64,000 bases of DNA, from assembly GCA_949710005.1 (NCBI GenBank), contig OX453275.1, forward strand, positions 25,768,718-25,832,717, in the 5' to 3' direction. The notes beneath the pieces are model-generated. The model was not told the origin of the DNA, did no database searches, and worked only from the letters and a program-made list of their open reading frames with translations. Source of the DNA: Ricordea florida (lineage: Eukaryota > Cnidaria > Anthozoa > Corallimorpharia > Ricordeidae). Of the stretch, positions 27,516 through 42,500 are shown in pieces (the first letter of the stretch is position 1; each line of letters starts with the position of its first letter). Made by a program: the position numbers and the translations under genes.

Positions 27516-30500
27516 ATGGCGACAATAGAGGATGGCGGAATTTTATCTCAGGTTTCGTTCTTTGATCGTTATGGGTTTGCTGTCTACAAAGAGGATTCGT
27601 CCCTTGCTCAAGAAGATTGTAGATCTCATGGATACAGGTAAGATTAGTATTGTTCGCTGTAAGTCGATTATATATCGGCCTGTACCCTGCAAGCTGCGAG
27701 CAGTAGTTTTACAATTCTTATCTAGTGTATTGTAGGTTTGCTGCAGCTTACGTTCAGTGGAGAAACATGTGCTAGTAAGAACACGTACTGCTCACTGCTT
27801 TTTCCGGCATTTAAACTGTACTTTGCTATACATTTCAACGTGTTGATCTGTTTGCAGGCCATTGCATGTAAAAGCAAACATTTTCTGTGCACTCACCTTC
27901 AATATGTGTACTGCAGTTAAAGATAGATGAAAGTCTTGTATATCTCGGAATGCATCCTTCTTAATGCATACTGTTTTAATTGCCCGGTCATACAGTAGTA
28001 TCTTGTAAGTAAAGGTATATAAACAAACTAAACGAATCGACTTAAAATCAATCTGTACTTTGTCTTGTAATGTAATAATTATTATACGCCCAATAACACC
28101 AGTGGCCATATCTCCATTTTCACATGCATGTGGTAAACTACCAGCACTGAAACGATTTTCCATTGCCTAGTCAGTGAGTCTAAACTGTACTCAAGGAAGG
28201 AATCCTTGGAACTCATTGTTGTCACCATTTCACAAATGAGTTGAGGAAATAAAATAACATTCAAAGGGGTTACTGTGCATGTTATTTTCCATTGATGACC
28301 TTGGTCATCCTGTAGCTGAAATGCTGGGCAAGATTTCCGCACAGGTCCCTACTTCATTATGCATGCAGCAGATGAACTGTTTAGGGTAATGTACACGTAA
28401 ACATTTCTTGTTATTGCAGAATGAAACAGTATAGCATGCATAATGAAGTAGGGACCTGTGCTGAAATAATTCCAAATACTGTATGTCAATGTATTTCACT
28501 TTTGCAAACGTCAAATGGTTTTCTTTTTTTTCAGAGAATTGGTGGGAAATGACAATACCAGAGTGAGAGAGTTTTGGACAAAAATAATTGAAAGCAAAGA
28601 GGAGAATCCAATGACATCACCCAAACAGGTTGTAAATATTAAATAGATTTAGGCAAGCCTAAAAGCAGAGCTCCTCACACAGATCCTCACACATTGAAAA
28701 TGCTGTCACTAAATTTTCTCGTTTCGGTTTAAGACCTTCTAAATATCCCGGATGACTATGGCCGCCATGTTGGGGCAACGTCGTCGTCGTCGTCGTCGCT
28801 AGGCGCACGCGCCCGTGAGCCATGCCGCTAGCCGCGATGACCATGAAAACTCAAACGCATGGTTTTCTCAATTTCTATCCTCGCACGGTAGTTATGGGGC
28901 TCCGCTCTGCGGCTCTTTGAGCCGCTGTGGAGCTCCGCTAAAAACAAAGTCATTTTATTGAGCATAATGATTAAAATAAGCAGTGATGCTTCAGTAATCA
29001 AATAATGTCTTCTCTGTATGAGGGGTGGCAACTCTTACAAGACAATTTTTCCAGGAATTTGGATATCTCATCAGGAATCGAGGACACTGGAATTTTTTTG
29101 AAAACATGATATATTTCCAAGACATGAAAGAAAAATATTTTGACATCTCACACGTTCAAACACAATATTTATTTTGGTACTGTAATATCTGCGAAAAAAG
29201 GAGGAGGATATTCCAGATTTTCCAGATGACTTTTAGTTTCACATTGTTGTGCTCAAACAATCTTTGTTAGAGTTATCACCCCCGTTTCTCTTTGTTGCAC
29301 AGTCCATCCGCATTTGAATCCTTTTTTGAGAATAATTTTAAATTTTGAGTGTAATGGTGTTAATAAATTAAAGTACATGTATAACAGTGACCCAAAGGTA
29401 AAGTACAGATGTAACAGTTCAGAAGTGCTATCACTTTGACATGTCTATGATTACTGTCAGTCTGTGCAAACCATGCATGCATGTTTCCTTTTACCAACCT
29501 TTTTTATTGATTTTTATTATTTTTCTGAGCTCAATTCCTCGATATTTGTTTGACATGACTAAATAACATTCATCTTTCAGCTACGTCAGTTTATAAGACA
29601 AGGTGTTCCAGATGAGTTAAGGGGACAGCTTTGGAACAAACTAACTGGAAGTCAGTCCTTTCAATCCATTTCATCATTTGATTACCAGGTGAATGTAACA
29701 ACACCCTTAAAAATCTGTCTGAAATTTTCATGATTACAGTCAATGTACATTGCTGTAAACTGATGGTGTGTCCTGTTTTGTGTGTTGAATACATGTTGGA
29801 AAAGTTGCACAGTAACAGTCATTATATTAGATAGGGATAAACTGATGTAGGGATTAACTGTGTGTGGTATTACAAATGGCAGAAATTCAGTAAAATAAAT
29901 ACATTTAAAAATTTGATTCATGAATTTTTCATAAATTATATAATGCAAATTGTAGTTTCAATCCAAGAAGTCCCATATATTTTGGAATGTAACTAGACCA
30001 CCTCCTCCGTGGAAGCTTTTCCCTGACCTTTTTGTGAAGAATTTATGATAAAGGAGTTCATCATAAGTTATAATTATTTGAATGTCTCAAAACATGGTCT
30101 CTTTGAGGCCTTATGTTCATAGGATAAAGTAAAACAGTCTTTTATCATTTGTGTAACAAAAATTAATGATATCATTTTTGTTTACAGACCACTCTTGGAG
30201 AGATTCGTCAGCTTCTTGTTGATCTTGGTGTTAGTGAATATGGGGGTTCAAACTGTATCTCAAGACTTGGGCTGATTGCAGGTAAGATTTCTCTGCCTCC
30301 ACTCCTACAATTATATTGGCATATTAGCTGAAAAAGCATGGAAAACATCTTTCTTTCCTGCAGTGTACATACTGTATCTCAACTGGACATCACTTTCATA
30401 CATTGTGTGTAAATGTCTTTACATTTCCCATTTCCTACCCTCCCATAGATTTACATGACTCTACTTGCAAAAACTTTGGTCAATTTGCAAAGATCCTTTA

Positions 30501-33500
30501 AAGAACCTTCGGTGCAAAAATGCTCATCCTAAAACTTCAAGGATCTTTAATTTATCCCAAACAAGATGTTATGAATTGTAATCTTGGCACATAATTATAA
30601 GGATCCTCAGAAAAATTATTATTTAATATTAGATTATCATTATCACTGAGAAACTTCACTTTAACCACAAAATATTAAAGGTCTTTGAGGATCCTTTCAA
30701 GATGCTCATCTTTAAAGGTACAGTATTTGGCAGGTCTTTCAAGGTCTCTGAAGATTCTTAAGGTTTTTTTTTTTAATTGCTCCTTGATGTCATTGTACAC
30801 TTGTGGTTTAGATTCCAAATTACATGTTATAGTATTAGACAGCCTGTGCAGTTGTAGGACCTGCACTGGCTTCCTGTCAAATCGCGCATCGTTTTTTAAT
30901 ATCCTACTATTAACCTACAAAGCCCTTAATGGTCTTTCTCCAACCTACTTAACTTTTCTTTTTAACGCCTATAAACCAACTCATTCTCTTCGATCATCTC
31001 GGCAATTACTCTTACAAGTTCCGGGCGTGAAAACATGTACATACGGTCAAAGATACTTTTCTTTTTATGCCACATGATTGACCTACCTTTTTATATCAAA
31101 CAGTCTGAGAGTCTTTAAAAAGAACCTTAAAACATTTCGTTTGGTGATAGCTTTTAACCAAGTCATAGATTTTAATAATTGCACCTTTTTTCTTTTTAAT
31201 CATATGCAATTGTAATCGCATTGAGAATGTGAAATGCAAAATAAGAACCTTTTTTATTATTAATATTATTTATTATTGTACAGTAACTGTTATAGCATAC
31301 CGGTAGTTGATTGTTGAGTTTGATCATCAGTGTATAGTTAAATGACCTGTGAAGAAGTCTTGCTGATGTTCACTGATCAATATTCAACAACTGTTGTTGA
31401 AGTCATCAAGAGACTGGTTTGACTCTCCACTCACGTTGTAAATGTTGAAATGTTTGTCAACGTCTGTCCTTCTCAGAATAAAATGTACATTTACACCTGG
31501 ACTATCAAACTCCACAAACAGCTACACCACACAGTGATACAAGTGTTTTAGGAAGTTTTAAACTTTTAACTGAATGTAGGGTCGCTGGCAGTGGATGATA
31601 AAGAAAACGTCATGTATAGTCCAGAAAGTGCAATTATGACAAGACATTGGAAAGCACGGCTTCACAAAAAGATATCAGTCTTTCGGCAGATTATGTTAGA
31701 TGTTGGTATGTTCATTTTATCTGTTGCAAAGTTTTGATTAAGGGGAGTTTTGATAATCATTGTTGCACTTTTATTTCTAAATGTTTGAGACTTTCCTGTT
31801 TCCATGGGTGGGTGGATGGGTGAATGTGTGTGTGCGTGTTTGTGAAAGGGGTAAGAAAGTGTACCCAACATTTTTTGTGCACGGACGGTGGTTGTTAAAA
31901 TGTGCTCTGTACAATATTGCTGCAGTGGTTTGGATGAAAACGAGGAGGAATGCAACAAACATAAAGGCGCAAACTTGGCCTAAAACCCACGCAGCCGGAG
32001 CTTATCCCGGTTTCAGTTGCATGAACCACCTGGGACTATTGTTACCACCCCCACCCCCCACAACCACCCCCCACCCCCACCCCCTCGCATGTGGTTTGAC
32101 CACCAAGGGCAATGCGTTAAACTTAATTAAATTGAAACCTTTTTTATACGGATGACTGTTAACCTGGTTTACTTGAACAATTCAGACAGATCCTTCCCAA
32201 GCCATAAGAAATTCATGGATGGGACAAGTGAAGGCAAAGAAGGCCGTGCAGCTCTGTTCCGGGTTCTTGCCGTGTACTCGCTGTATAATCCTGAAGTTTC
32301 CTATTGCCAAGGTAAGCTAATTACAACTGCTCCAGAGTGGGTGTTGAAAAAGTTGGGTGAGGATCAGTGTGAGCGAATCAATCACGAAGAAAATCTAAGG
32401 GGGATTTTTAATTCATGGTTTATACTGGTCTTGCGTGTGAATATGTGAATATTTCATATACACTGTTTATGTGAACTGCGGAAGAAGGGTTAAGTGAAAG
32501 ATCGTCACAGTTATGTTAGGCAACTTAATCACATGTGAAGATAAGGCCTGAAAAAATCCAGGCTTCTTCGAAACTGCTTAAGTTAGTTGCATTTATACTT
32601 AAGACGGTCTTTTACTCGTTGAATCTTTCTTCCGCAGTTCACATGAGTTCACATGATTGAAATTGTCGTATATTCGTAGATTCAAACATTCATGTATAAT
32701 TGTCAGCTGCGATAGCTGATTGATTAACGAACTGGCCCCGCTTTATCAACCAATCAGAAGAAAAACTGAAACCGATCCCCATGATGTCGTGCGCTTTATC
32801 CCGCACTTTCTGCTGACGACTTACAAGTATTTGCTTTTTTTTCTGACTGGTTCATTGGACTGTGTTCATCTGTTTTGATTCTCTAGTGTAATTGCTTTGC
32901 TTTTAGTATGACGGCAGTGTACTGAAAACCGCTGTAAACCCTTTATGATTTGTGATTTGCGTTTTTTCTTTTCTTTTCGTTTTTTGCATTAGGCATGTCT
33001 TACATCGCTGGCATGTTTCTAATGAATATGGACGAAGAGGTACGAGAATCCAATACATATATCCGTGTGCTAACATAAGAACGTGTATGTATGTGCATGC
33101 GTGTCCAGCAAGCACAAATTGGGAGATGGTTGTATTCTTTGTGCACTCGCGCGAATCTCAAACGGCAATGTGTGGGGTGTTTGTTTTTCGCGCTGTTTCT
33201 TTTTCGCGCTGTTTCTACACCCGCATTGATAGCAAGAACAGATTACGAGATGTTTGCTTTTTTTGTGCACTCCTGCGAATACGGAACAGAAATGTGTGTT
33301 TTTCGCCCGGGTCGCACGAGATGTTTGCGCGGCTAGCATACATAACATACATTGCCCATAACATACATTGCGCGCACAAAGCCACTACAAATGTGTGGGG
33401 TATTCGTGCGACGTGTTCTTGCGCACATGTATTATACAAGTTCGTCTGAGCTCGTTATCATAATGACGACTGATTTGACTTCAAACTTAACTCGACTAAA

Positions 33501-36500
33501 CTGAATTTTGCTACCGAAAATGTTGGTGCCAAGCATGTTACGTTGCCAAACGTTAGAACCATAATGGTCCTTCAGTTTTTTGTCGTTTACCGGTATAACG
33601 TTTTGTTGGTGTGCGTTGTTCTGAAGAAAGTCATAATTCGGTAACAATCGTGTATCCTACTAGGGAGACGTTCTTTGTGGCTCGTCACACGTTTCATCCC
33701 CAAAGAATGTCCATGTAGGAGGCTAACAAACGCAAGAAGTTACTTTCCATTCATCGTTCAAGTTTCTAGTAAATGGTAACAGGGTGACAAATAATAGAGG
33801 GTTAATCCTTAGGAGTGGCGAAAAGTTTGAAGTCAAATTTTGTCAGTCTGGTTCTATCATTTTGTTCTGTGTTTTTGTGTTCTCTTTCTACCTCGCATTC
33901 CTGCAGGATTCATTTTGGTGTCTTGTCTCGATGTTTGAGAGACCCAAATATTTGGCAGGATATTTCCACGATTCCCTTAGCAAGTAAGTTAAAAACGTCG
34001 AAAACAATTGAGACTTGCAGAGAACGTTCCGGCAGTAAATTAACTTCTTTTACCCTACATGTACCCAAGCCATTTTCCCGCCACTTTCCCGCCACTTTCC
34101 CGCCATTTTCCTGCCATTTTCCCGCCATTTTCCTGCCATTTTAGTTGGTTGTTTTAAAGACGGAACGTAACTCTAAACAGAGGGGAGGGGTGGGGGGCTC
34201 ATATAACGCATGCGTAAAAGTATTCTGTACAATCTAATCACACGATAGAGCGCCACCCTGATTGACCATCATATGCTTTTCGGTCAATCCGGTCGTAATG
34301 GGAAAGAGGGAACACGTGTCAAGTTCTCCATCTTTTCCGGAATATTATACTGTGTGATCTGAGATTTCAATCGGAAATAAATAATTTGGACCAAGTAAGG
34401 GGAACAGCCCTTCAAAGCAGTTGTTACTGCGTTCTCCCTTTGCTATTATCAATGTTGCGCAAGTGCAGTGGGAAATGTAATTAGCCCCGCTCCCGTAAAC
34501 CTTTGCTGTCGTTACGAATTCGTTAAGTCCAGTCTGTTGCTCCCAGGTTTTTAGTTTTAAAAACGACTTCTACATTCTGAAGAGTTTCTCGTGTTTGATT
34601 CTCTTTGTCAGGATTCAAGGGCACGCGGCGGTGTTTGATAGACTTTTGCAGCAACGACGAACCAATCTTTACAAACACTTGGTATGTTTTTTTTTTGTTA
34701 TTATATTTATTATTCGTGCAATATGCGTTATTCGTACAAGATGCGTTAATCAACAAGCGTGAGGTCAAGATGGCTGGATATTGACCAAAGAAACGAGGCC
34801 AATATTCAGTTATCTTGACCGAGGTAGCGTGGCCTATAAACGACTTATTATACGGCTATGAGATAACATTATTTAGATAAGAGATACTTTGCGAGCACCG
34901 AAAACAAAAACCCTCGATGACACGTGCTGGTTCCTGAGTTAAAAAAAAATGAGAAAAAAATTGAAAGACTGTCATTATTAGATCAATCGAGTCAACTCGC
35001 AAAGCTGCAAAAGCTTCCAATTTCTTCTCGCGACAAAGCAGACAATCCATAGGCCCATCTTGCTAACGGAATCAGCCATTTAATAAAGTGTTGTTTACAA
35101 CTTTTTTTCGAAGTCTTCAAAGAGCAGGCTTCAAAATGTTACGACATCCTCCAGGGTGCATGCTTCTGTCGTTAAGATGTCGCAGCTTCCATTCACACAA
35201 CTGAGTATGATTCGTTATTTGAGGTGTGGCGTACAGTAATCGCATGCAACGGTCGTAAGCTAGAATACTACCGGCCTCTAATTTAAAATAAACACATAAA
35301 CAGATGTAATCGCGCTGATATATAAGACTTAAGTGACCTTGTGACCTTATATATGTGACCTTGTGTTCTGACAAATTACAAAATTAAACATTGCCAAATA
35401 GTCCAGGATGCCTACCCTGATTCCAGAGATTTTCTCTTCTTTCGTTTCACGTTACTCGTTTAGGGAGCGGATTAGAGCCAAGCCAGTTGCTGTCATTGTA
35501 GGGATGAGCGTGCATGCGCTCTGATGGGATAGCTCTCTGGGGACGGACTCCTGTTTGTTTTTTTAATCTCGCAAAATTAAATTTACCACTAGATTTATGT
35601 TGTAACAAATGCATCAGTTTGGGACCGCTTTGCTTTATCTTCAGTTTGATTAATATTTGGATCAGTGTCAGTATCTCGGCAACCGTGCACCTACCCCTCC
35701 CCTAACCCAACATTAACACTAACGTTTTAACTTATTATAACTCGTTATGTTAGGGGAGGGGTACTAGGTGCACAGTTGCCCAGATACTGACATTGATCCC
35801 GTTATTTATATATTAGGAAGCCCTTGGTGTATCATCGTTAATGTACCTGACTCCTTGGTTCATGGCCCTGTTTACCTCATTACCTTGTTGGGACACTGTG
35901 CTTACTATATGGGACTTGCTGTTGTTAGAAGGTATCGTATTGACCTATCAGCAAGAGAAAATGATGTAAGGGAACGCATCTTCCATACTGGGTTATCTTA
36001 CTATGTCAAGAGGACAGAATCTATTTTTAGATCCGGAAACTATTTTAACTGACCAATGGTTGATGTCCTTTTCATCACGTGGTTGTAATTTCAATGCGCC
36101 ATGGGGAAACCGCGCAGCCATGGAAAGAAATATAAATAGGTTCCGCGCTAAAAATAGATTCTGTCCCCTTATCATATCAGACAGGGTTATGTTCTCTTTC
36201 CTCAGTTTCTCTTGCCTATCAGTCAATATTAAGCAAGAAAGGAAGCCTTTCAATATCTGTGGATTGTAAGGCGCCGTAACTCCAGGCAATGCCTCTTGCA
36301 AGATGCCACTGAAAAATCGAAGTGGAAGATTTGACCTTTACTGTAATGACGCAGTTTTACGTAAATGGAATGTGATTCACGTTTAGAAAAAAGGCTTGGA
36401 ATCTCTGACCTCGCGAATAACTGTACAATGCTCTATTGGCTGACCTAGAAAGGCATTCACACTGGAAGCTGGCTAGCAATAAAGCAGGTGAAAGTTTTGG

Positions 36501-39500
36501 GGCAATTACGCGATTAGTTCTATAAATTTTCATGCCAATTTTCGTATGACTCGAATTAAGCTGAATTGAAATGTAGTTGGATGAGAGTGCCACAACTGCA
36601 ACCGCACTTTAGCAGCATACAATATCTTGTTAAAATGGCGCGCTCTGTGAATCGGGCTGGTTGGTTTTGCTGCTAAATAACATACAAGCACTGATTGGCT
36701 GGGAGCACGTCAATTAATCGCAAACAGTGTAGAAAGTTGAAATTGAAAATTTTGCATGTAAAATAATTAACAAATAAATAATCACTCTTAAAGTTTCAAA
36801 GACAACAAATTGCACTCGCTCTGCCGGCTCGTGCAATTTTTCCAGTCTTGGAAAATGTTACTGGTGCTCATTTATTCCAAATTGCTGTCGAAACCATTTG
36901 ATTACCTATACAAACTGCACCTCATGTTGTACTTAAGAAATAGAAAACATGTACCGTGTTTCTATCGAGTTATAGAAACATGAATTCTAACCAATCAGCG
37001 CGCGTATTTTCTTAGGACTGTTTTCTAATGTATCATTGGTACACAGGTATGTCGGTGATATTCCAAGTGGCTCTTGCTTTGTTGGACGTCCTCGCAGGTT
37101 TGCTTACTTGCTTGCTTTTGTTACTCTGTTGGAACAGCACATTATACAAAGTAACTTGTACTGTAACTGAGGTTTTTGACACTCATTAAGGCTGTTAAGC
37201 CCCAATCTCGAGTTACAAGTTATTCTTAACAGTCACCATACATTTCATACCAAGAGAAAATGAGGTAAGAGAACGCATTTTCCATAAAGTGTTCTGTTAC
37301 TATGATAATGGGACAGAATCTAGAGAAAATGAGGTAAGAGAACGTATCTTCCATACTGGGTTCTCTTACTATGATAAGGGGTTAGAATCAAGAGAAAATG
37401 AGGTAAGAGAACGTATCTTCCATACTGGGTTCTCTTACTATGATAAGGGAACAGAATATATTTTTAGATCCGGAAACTATTTTAACTGACCAATGGTTGA
37501 TGTCCTTCTCATCACGTGTTTATAATTTCAATGCGCCATGGGAAACCGCGCAACATTGATAGGTGCATAATTTACTCAGAGGGAAAGTCTCTTTATCTGG
37601 TGGTTGCCCCGTTTGAAGTGTGTTGAGGAACAAATCATCTCCATGAAGCAAGACGCAATCGATCTCCATTGCTGAATTGGCCACAAATGGTCTCATAGTA
37701 AGGCAGACAAACTCATGAAAACCTCCTCTCCTGTCGTCCTCGCGATTCATCACTAAACTGACCGTGACCTTGATGAATACTCTCCCGGGCATTTAGAAAC
37801 ATGTAGGCAATCGAAATAAGGAAAATCCCTCACCTTTCAACTCTTCCGGACTTGTCAACCGCCAGCAAGAAGTGAAGTGTGGTGAAATGTGCAGAAGAAA
37901 TCATTGTGACGTAACACAACGAAAACGCCAAACTGCGCATGTCCCGAATCTGACATCCGAAAAATCGAGATTTTTCACCGCTTATATGATATGGAACACC
38001 ACTGACCCTCTCAAATAGTGTGCTGTCTCGCTAAGGCTCGCCGGCAAAAATAGATTCTGTCCCTTATCATATCAGACGGGGTTATGTTGTCTTTCCTCAT
38101 TTTCTCTTGTTTCATACAGTAACCGTGAAAGGAATGGAATAAACTTTCAACGCTGTTTAATCGATTGCAATCTATTTTTGCACATACTTAAACAGACAAT
38201 ATGCACTTTCATTTCATCTGTAACATTTTTTTTAATGAGAATTTGTATTTCTAGGTGAAATTCTTCGTGTGGCTGAAATATCTCAAGTTCTTCCTATTCT
38301 TCTTCGTCCTTCTGCAAAGCTGTGAGTATATTTACCCAGACCTTTTGTTTAAAGGGGCTAGTTTGTTAAAAAAATTGGTGCGCTTTCGATGGAAAGTTGG
38401 AAAGCAAAAATAAGTTTATCAAACGGTTTGTTACGGTAAGTCGTACCACCAGGGATCGTTCATTTTTTATAGGGTAGGGCGGTCTGGGGCTAATGCAACA
38501 GTAAATATCCCATATTTGGTTTTTCCGAACCTCCCCCCCTCCCCATCGGTTGTCATGGTTTTTCCTGCCCCTCCCCCACAGTTTTAGATGTCCGTCATAG
38601 TGACGTCAGCACACTTTAATCTTACGGTGGCACACCTTACATTATCAACTCGTTTTTAACTCGTGAATAGCGAAAGCTATGAGCGAGTTAAAGTAATTGG
38701 AGGAAAATTCGCTCGGTCAATTGGTCGGTCGGTCGGTCGGTCGGTCGGTCGATTCCTGTAAACATGTACCGGATCAATGTACGTATGTGGGCAACTGTGC
38801 ACCTACCCCTCCCCTAACCCAACAATAACGCTGACTTTTTAACTTATTATACCTTGTTGGGTCAGGGGAGGGGTAGGTGTACAGTTGCCCAGATAATTCC
38901 ATTGATCTCATTTTCCGCATATTTCGATATGTTTTAGGGGGTAGTAGAAAGGCGTAATCACACAGTGAAGATCGGTAAAGAGTATTTACTGTCTTCGCGA
39001 ATGAGAATAGTAGATGAAATAGTAACATGAAAAAGGGGACAACTGAGAGAGTCTCGAAATTAAAGCGATGAACGGATCGATTGCCAATTTTATCTGAATC
39101 AGTCAGTCGGCGGAGGATAGCATGTGCAAACCATTAAATGTAATTATGCACGGCTTTTTTTTTTTACAGAGAAACGTAATCCCTTCTGGTTTCCGAGTTC
39201 CTGCGGACCTTTACCAAAGATTTTAGTATCTGCTATCACGTAGTCTCCACTATCTTAATTGTTTATTGTTTCCCCTGACCGTTCGAAATAGCGTTCAAAT
39301 GTAATTTAAATTGATCTGCTATCCCTTGGGAAAGCGATAGCCGAACTCATTGACTTATTTAACGATTATTTTAACACGTTTATATGAGGTTTCAGGACTC
39401 TGTCCAAACGCATTCTATTCACGAGTTTGCTACCAAGAGGCTTTTGATTAAACAACTTGTTTCTTACTTTCTCGTGAAATGAGAATAGACTATTTGATAG

Positions 39501-42500
39501 ATACTGCTGCCACTTATAGTCTAACTAATTCTTAGTAAATTATTAAAGGTATTATGAGTGATACCCCGAGAAAATGAGGAAATCATCGATGCCCAACAAC
39601 TGAGCTCTAGGCCCGGGGGGGCGGTTACTGTAGGAATTTTTTAGTGGGGGGGGTGTAGTTGGGATCCTGGAACCCTTAGCCTATACTAGACCGTGTTCAG
39701 CTGAATGTTACTACCCTATCCTAGACTAAGGGACGGACCATTAGAAACGTGATGGGGTGAGGGGGGGGGGGGAACAAAAAAAAAATTCATGCAAGGGAAA
39801 ATGCCGAGAAAAAAAAATCATGCAAAGAAGAAGGTAAAAAGGAAGGTCCAATTGTGACTTTTTCACACGTAGTAAAAAAAAAATTCGTGCAGAGGGGTTC
39901 ACCTGAATTCCTGCAGTGAGCGAAAAAAAAATTCCCAAAGTCTCTCCCTATACTAGAATCGCAATGTTCCAGAAGCTACTTGGGTCACCGGCACAGTCCA
40001 GCCCAAAGAAGCTTGTCACAATTGTTTTGCTTTCAAAAAAGGATTTATTTGTACTTCGTGATCAACCCCGCATTCAACGTCGTCGGCTCGTCTGTCAGTC
40101 GTTAGTCACATGCTGGGTTGTGCCGAACACGCACGTACGCATTATGAAGAACAATGAACTATTTTTAAAACCACCGATTTCCGCCTGAATCACGATTTAA
40201 TAATATCCAGTGCACTTTTCGACTATAGCCGTCCATTCCGGGCACCTATCGTCGCTTTCTTTGCTACGAGATCGAGTTGTGATTTCATTATTTAGAGTGG
40301 AAATTTCCGGTTTCCCTAGTCTAGACTAAAATCGTCAACCAATTGATCAGTTTCCTGGAAAATGATACCCTGTTCTAGACCCAACTCTCTCTGCAGTACC
40401 CCCCCCCCCCACCCCCGAGGGAGGAGTGGCCCTAGGAGACTCTTGGTAGCAAAACTTAAATACAATCCTTGCGCACAAACCCAAGGACACCAATTCGAAA
40501 TCACATTTCTTCCAAAAACTACCCCGAACATAAAACATAAAACATTTTTCAACGTCCCTCTCTTTTCATGTGTTATGTTGTTTGAGATACTGTGAATATT
40601 TAACAATGAAAGATCCTCGGAGCTATGTAAGCGACATGATCGGTTGCAAAGATAAGACCTCGGAATATTCAATCTTGAAAGGGATTCGAACCCACGAATT
40701 CCGTTCAAGCCTGAAGTAAGAGAATCAAGCAAGGGATTGTTCGTAAGGTTTACGTTTATAAAATGCACTTTGATTCGACCTCTCTGTCCGCTTTTGGAGT
40801 TGGCTTTGCAAAGACATCTATGGATGCATAATGCTCAGATTGGCTCGTACAAACACTGGGTTTATTTTGGAGCTTTTAATCTACTTACTTAAACCCCCGC
40901 GTGTAAATTTGAATTTGAGAACCTTTCAAACAAGGCTCTCCGCAAAGTAGAAAAGACGCCAAAAAAAATTCTGAGAGAGGAACAGGACAAATTTGACTCA
41001 GTTCCCTCACTCCGAATTCACAGGCTGCTCAAGCTCCTTGTTTGTATCAAGTTCTGTTAACTTGCACAGTCAAGTTTCATTACATTTCATTTTTATTTTG
41101 TTTATTTTGCATTTTAACGTATACCGCTTTCTGGGGGCTTGTTGTATTGTTTTCCAGGCTCTCGAAGAGTGGCAGCAAAAAATTTAGCAGGATTGCCGAC
41201 GCAAAGGAACCGTTAGGGGACTTGATTTTCCTTCTCCCCCAGCTCTCTTCATTTTTTTCTCTGCTCGGCCGAGGGCCTGGAATAGGGTAGATTTATGACA
41301 TTTATAGATCTTTTTGAGACAGTTTGGCCGTTGCTAAATTTGTTTTTCTACTTCATTGCTTCACCTTTGACTAGAACGTCGAACAAGATCCTTGTTCCAG
41401 CCATTTGGAAAGTGAAGCACATTCAGAAGTGGGAAATTGATTCCATTCAAGCCGTGCTGGATGAGGAAAAGGAAAGACAACTGGGTAATTTTACAGGGAA
41501 CAAATTTAATTTTGCCACTCCAGAGAACTTAAGGAGACATAACCATAGTTAGTGGAAAACAGTTTGCCTACAGCAAAAAAATCATTTTTCACAATCACCG
41601 TGTTATTTCCTCAGCTAATGGTCAGCGTTGTTTCCACAAGGTACGCATTGCACAGCCTCACGTTCGTTTCTCGAAAATCCTAAACGGTTTTGGACTAATA
41701 TCGGAAGCAATTTTGAAGTAAGATGATCAAAGATTTTTCTGTCCGTCAAAATTCGCCAGAAAGTTAGATATTCTTCTCTAAGATATGTTTGAACAAAAGG
41801 TTTCTCAAATAAGAATCAGATATTTTTCAGCGGTGAATTGAAAACTGCTCTCTCTCGCCTTGCGTCGGTCATTTTGAGCTATTTTGTATGATACCTTCCG
41901 CAATTTGAGTCAGTTTGTCTTCTAGAATCTATTGATCGGAAGTCAATTAAGCAGCTCTACCTGTCCCACAGCAGCTCGCACGTTAAGCAACTCCAACTAC
42001 ACAACGCCTTCCCTTCGGAGCATTATTTTCGGCTGTCTAAATGCGTCAAGTTCATGCTCATCGTTGGCGAAGTATGTCGGGTAACATAATTAACCTCACC
42101 TGGGTACTCAACGGCTCATTATCGACAAGCAGAGCCAGCTGCTCCCCAGACCCACAAAGATCCAGCTTTCTACCTCTTAAAAACAAAACTGTTGCATTTC
42201 ACATAAAAGCCCTTTCAAAATGAGGGCTTGGGCCGCCTGTGACGCAAGTTTCACCTCTACTACTTTGGAACTCATGAACTAATCATGATGGATCGACTAT
42301 TATCTGTGCAGGCTATTTCATGTTACGGTGCAAATGTGCATTGTTGGATGGTAAAACAGCGTTAAAAAGAAACCTATTTTACTTGGTTATGACATTATTT
42401 TGTTCTGTAATGTTTATTGCATTGGTCGTTCAAGGATTTTTAACTTGTTGTTGCTGTTCTCAGCTAAGCGTGTCAAGAGACGGTCGGATGATCAGACAAT

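Noticed and set aside
33091..33449. Overlapping open frames in a TBC intron
   Set aside because: They come from a degenerate repeat of about 126 bp (GTGCACTC...GCGAA words). No protein features.
41159..41290. Extra TBC exon between 38321 and 41375
   Set aside because: A possible AG acceptor and open frame exist, but the sequence is low-complexity with no conserved TBC motif, and exon 38255-38321 joins 41375-41484 in phase without it. Not excluded entirely.
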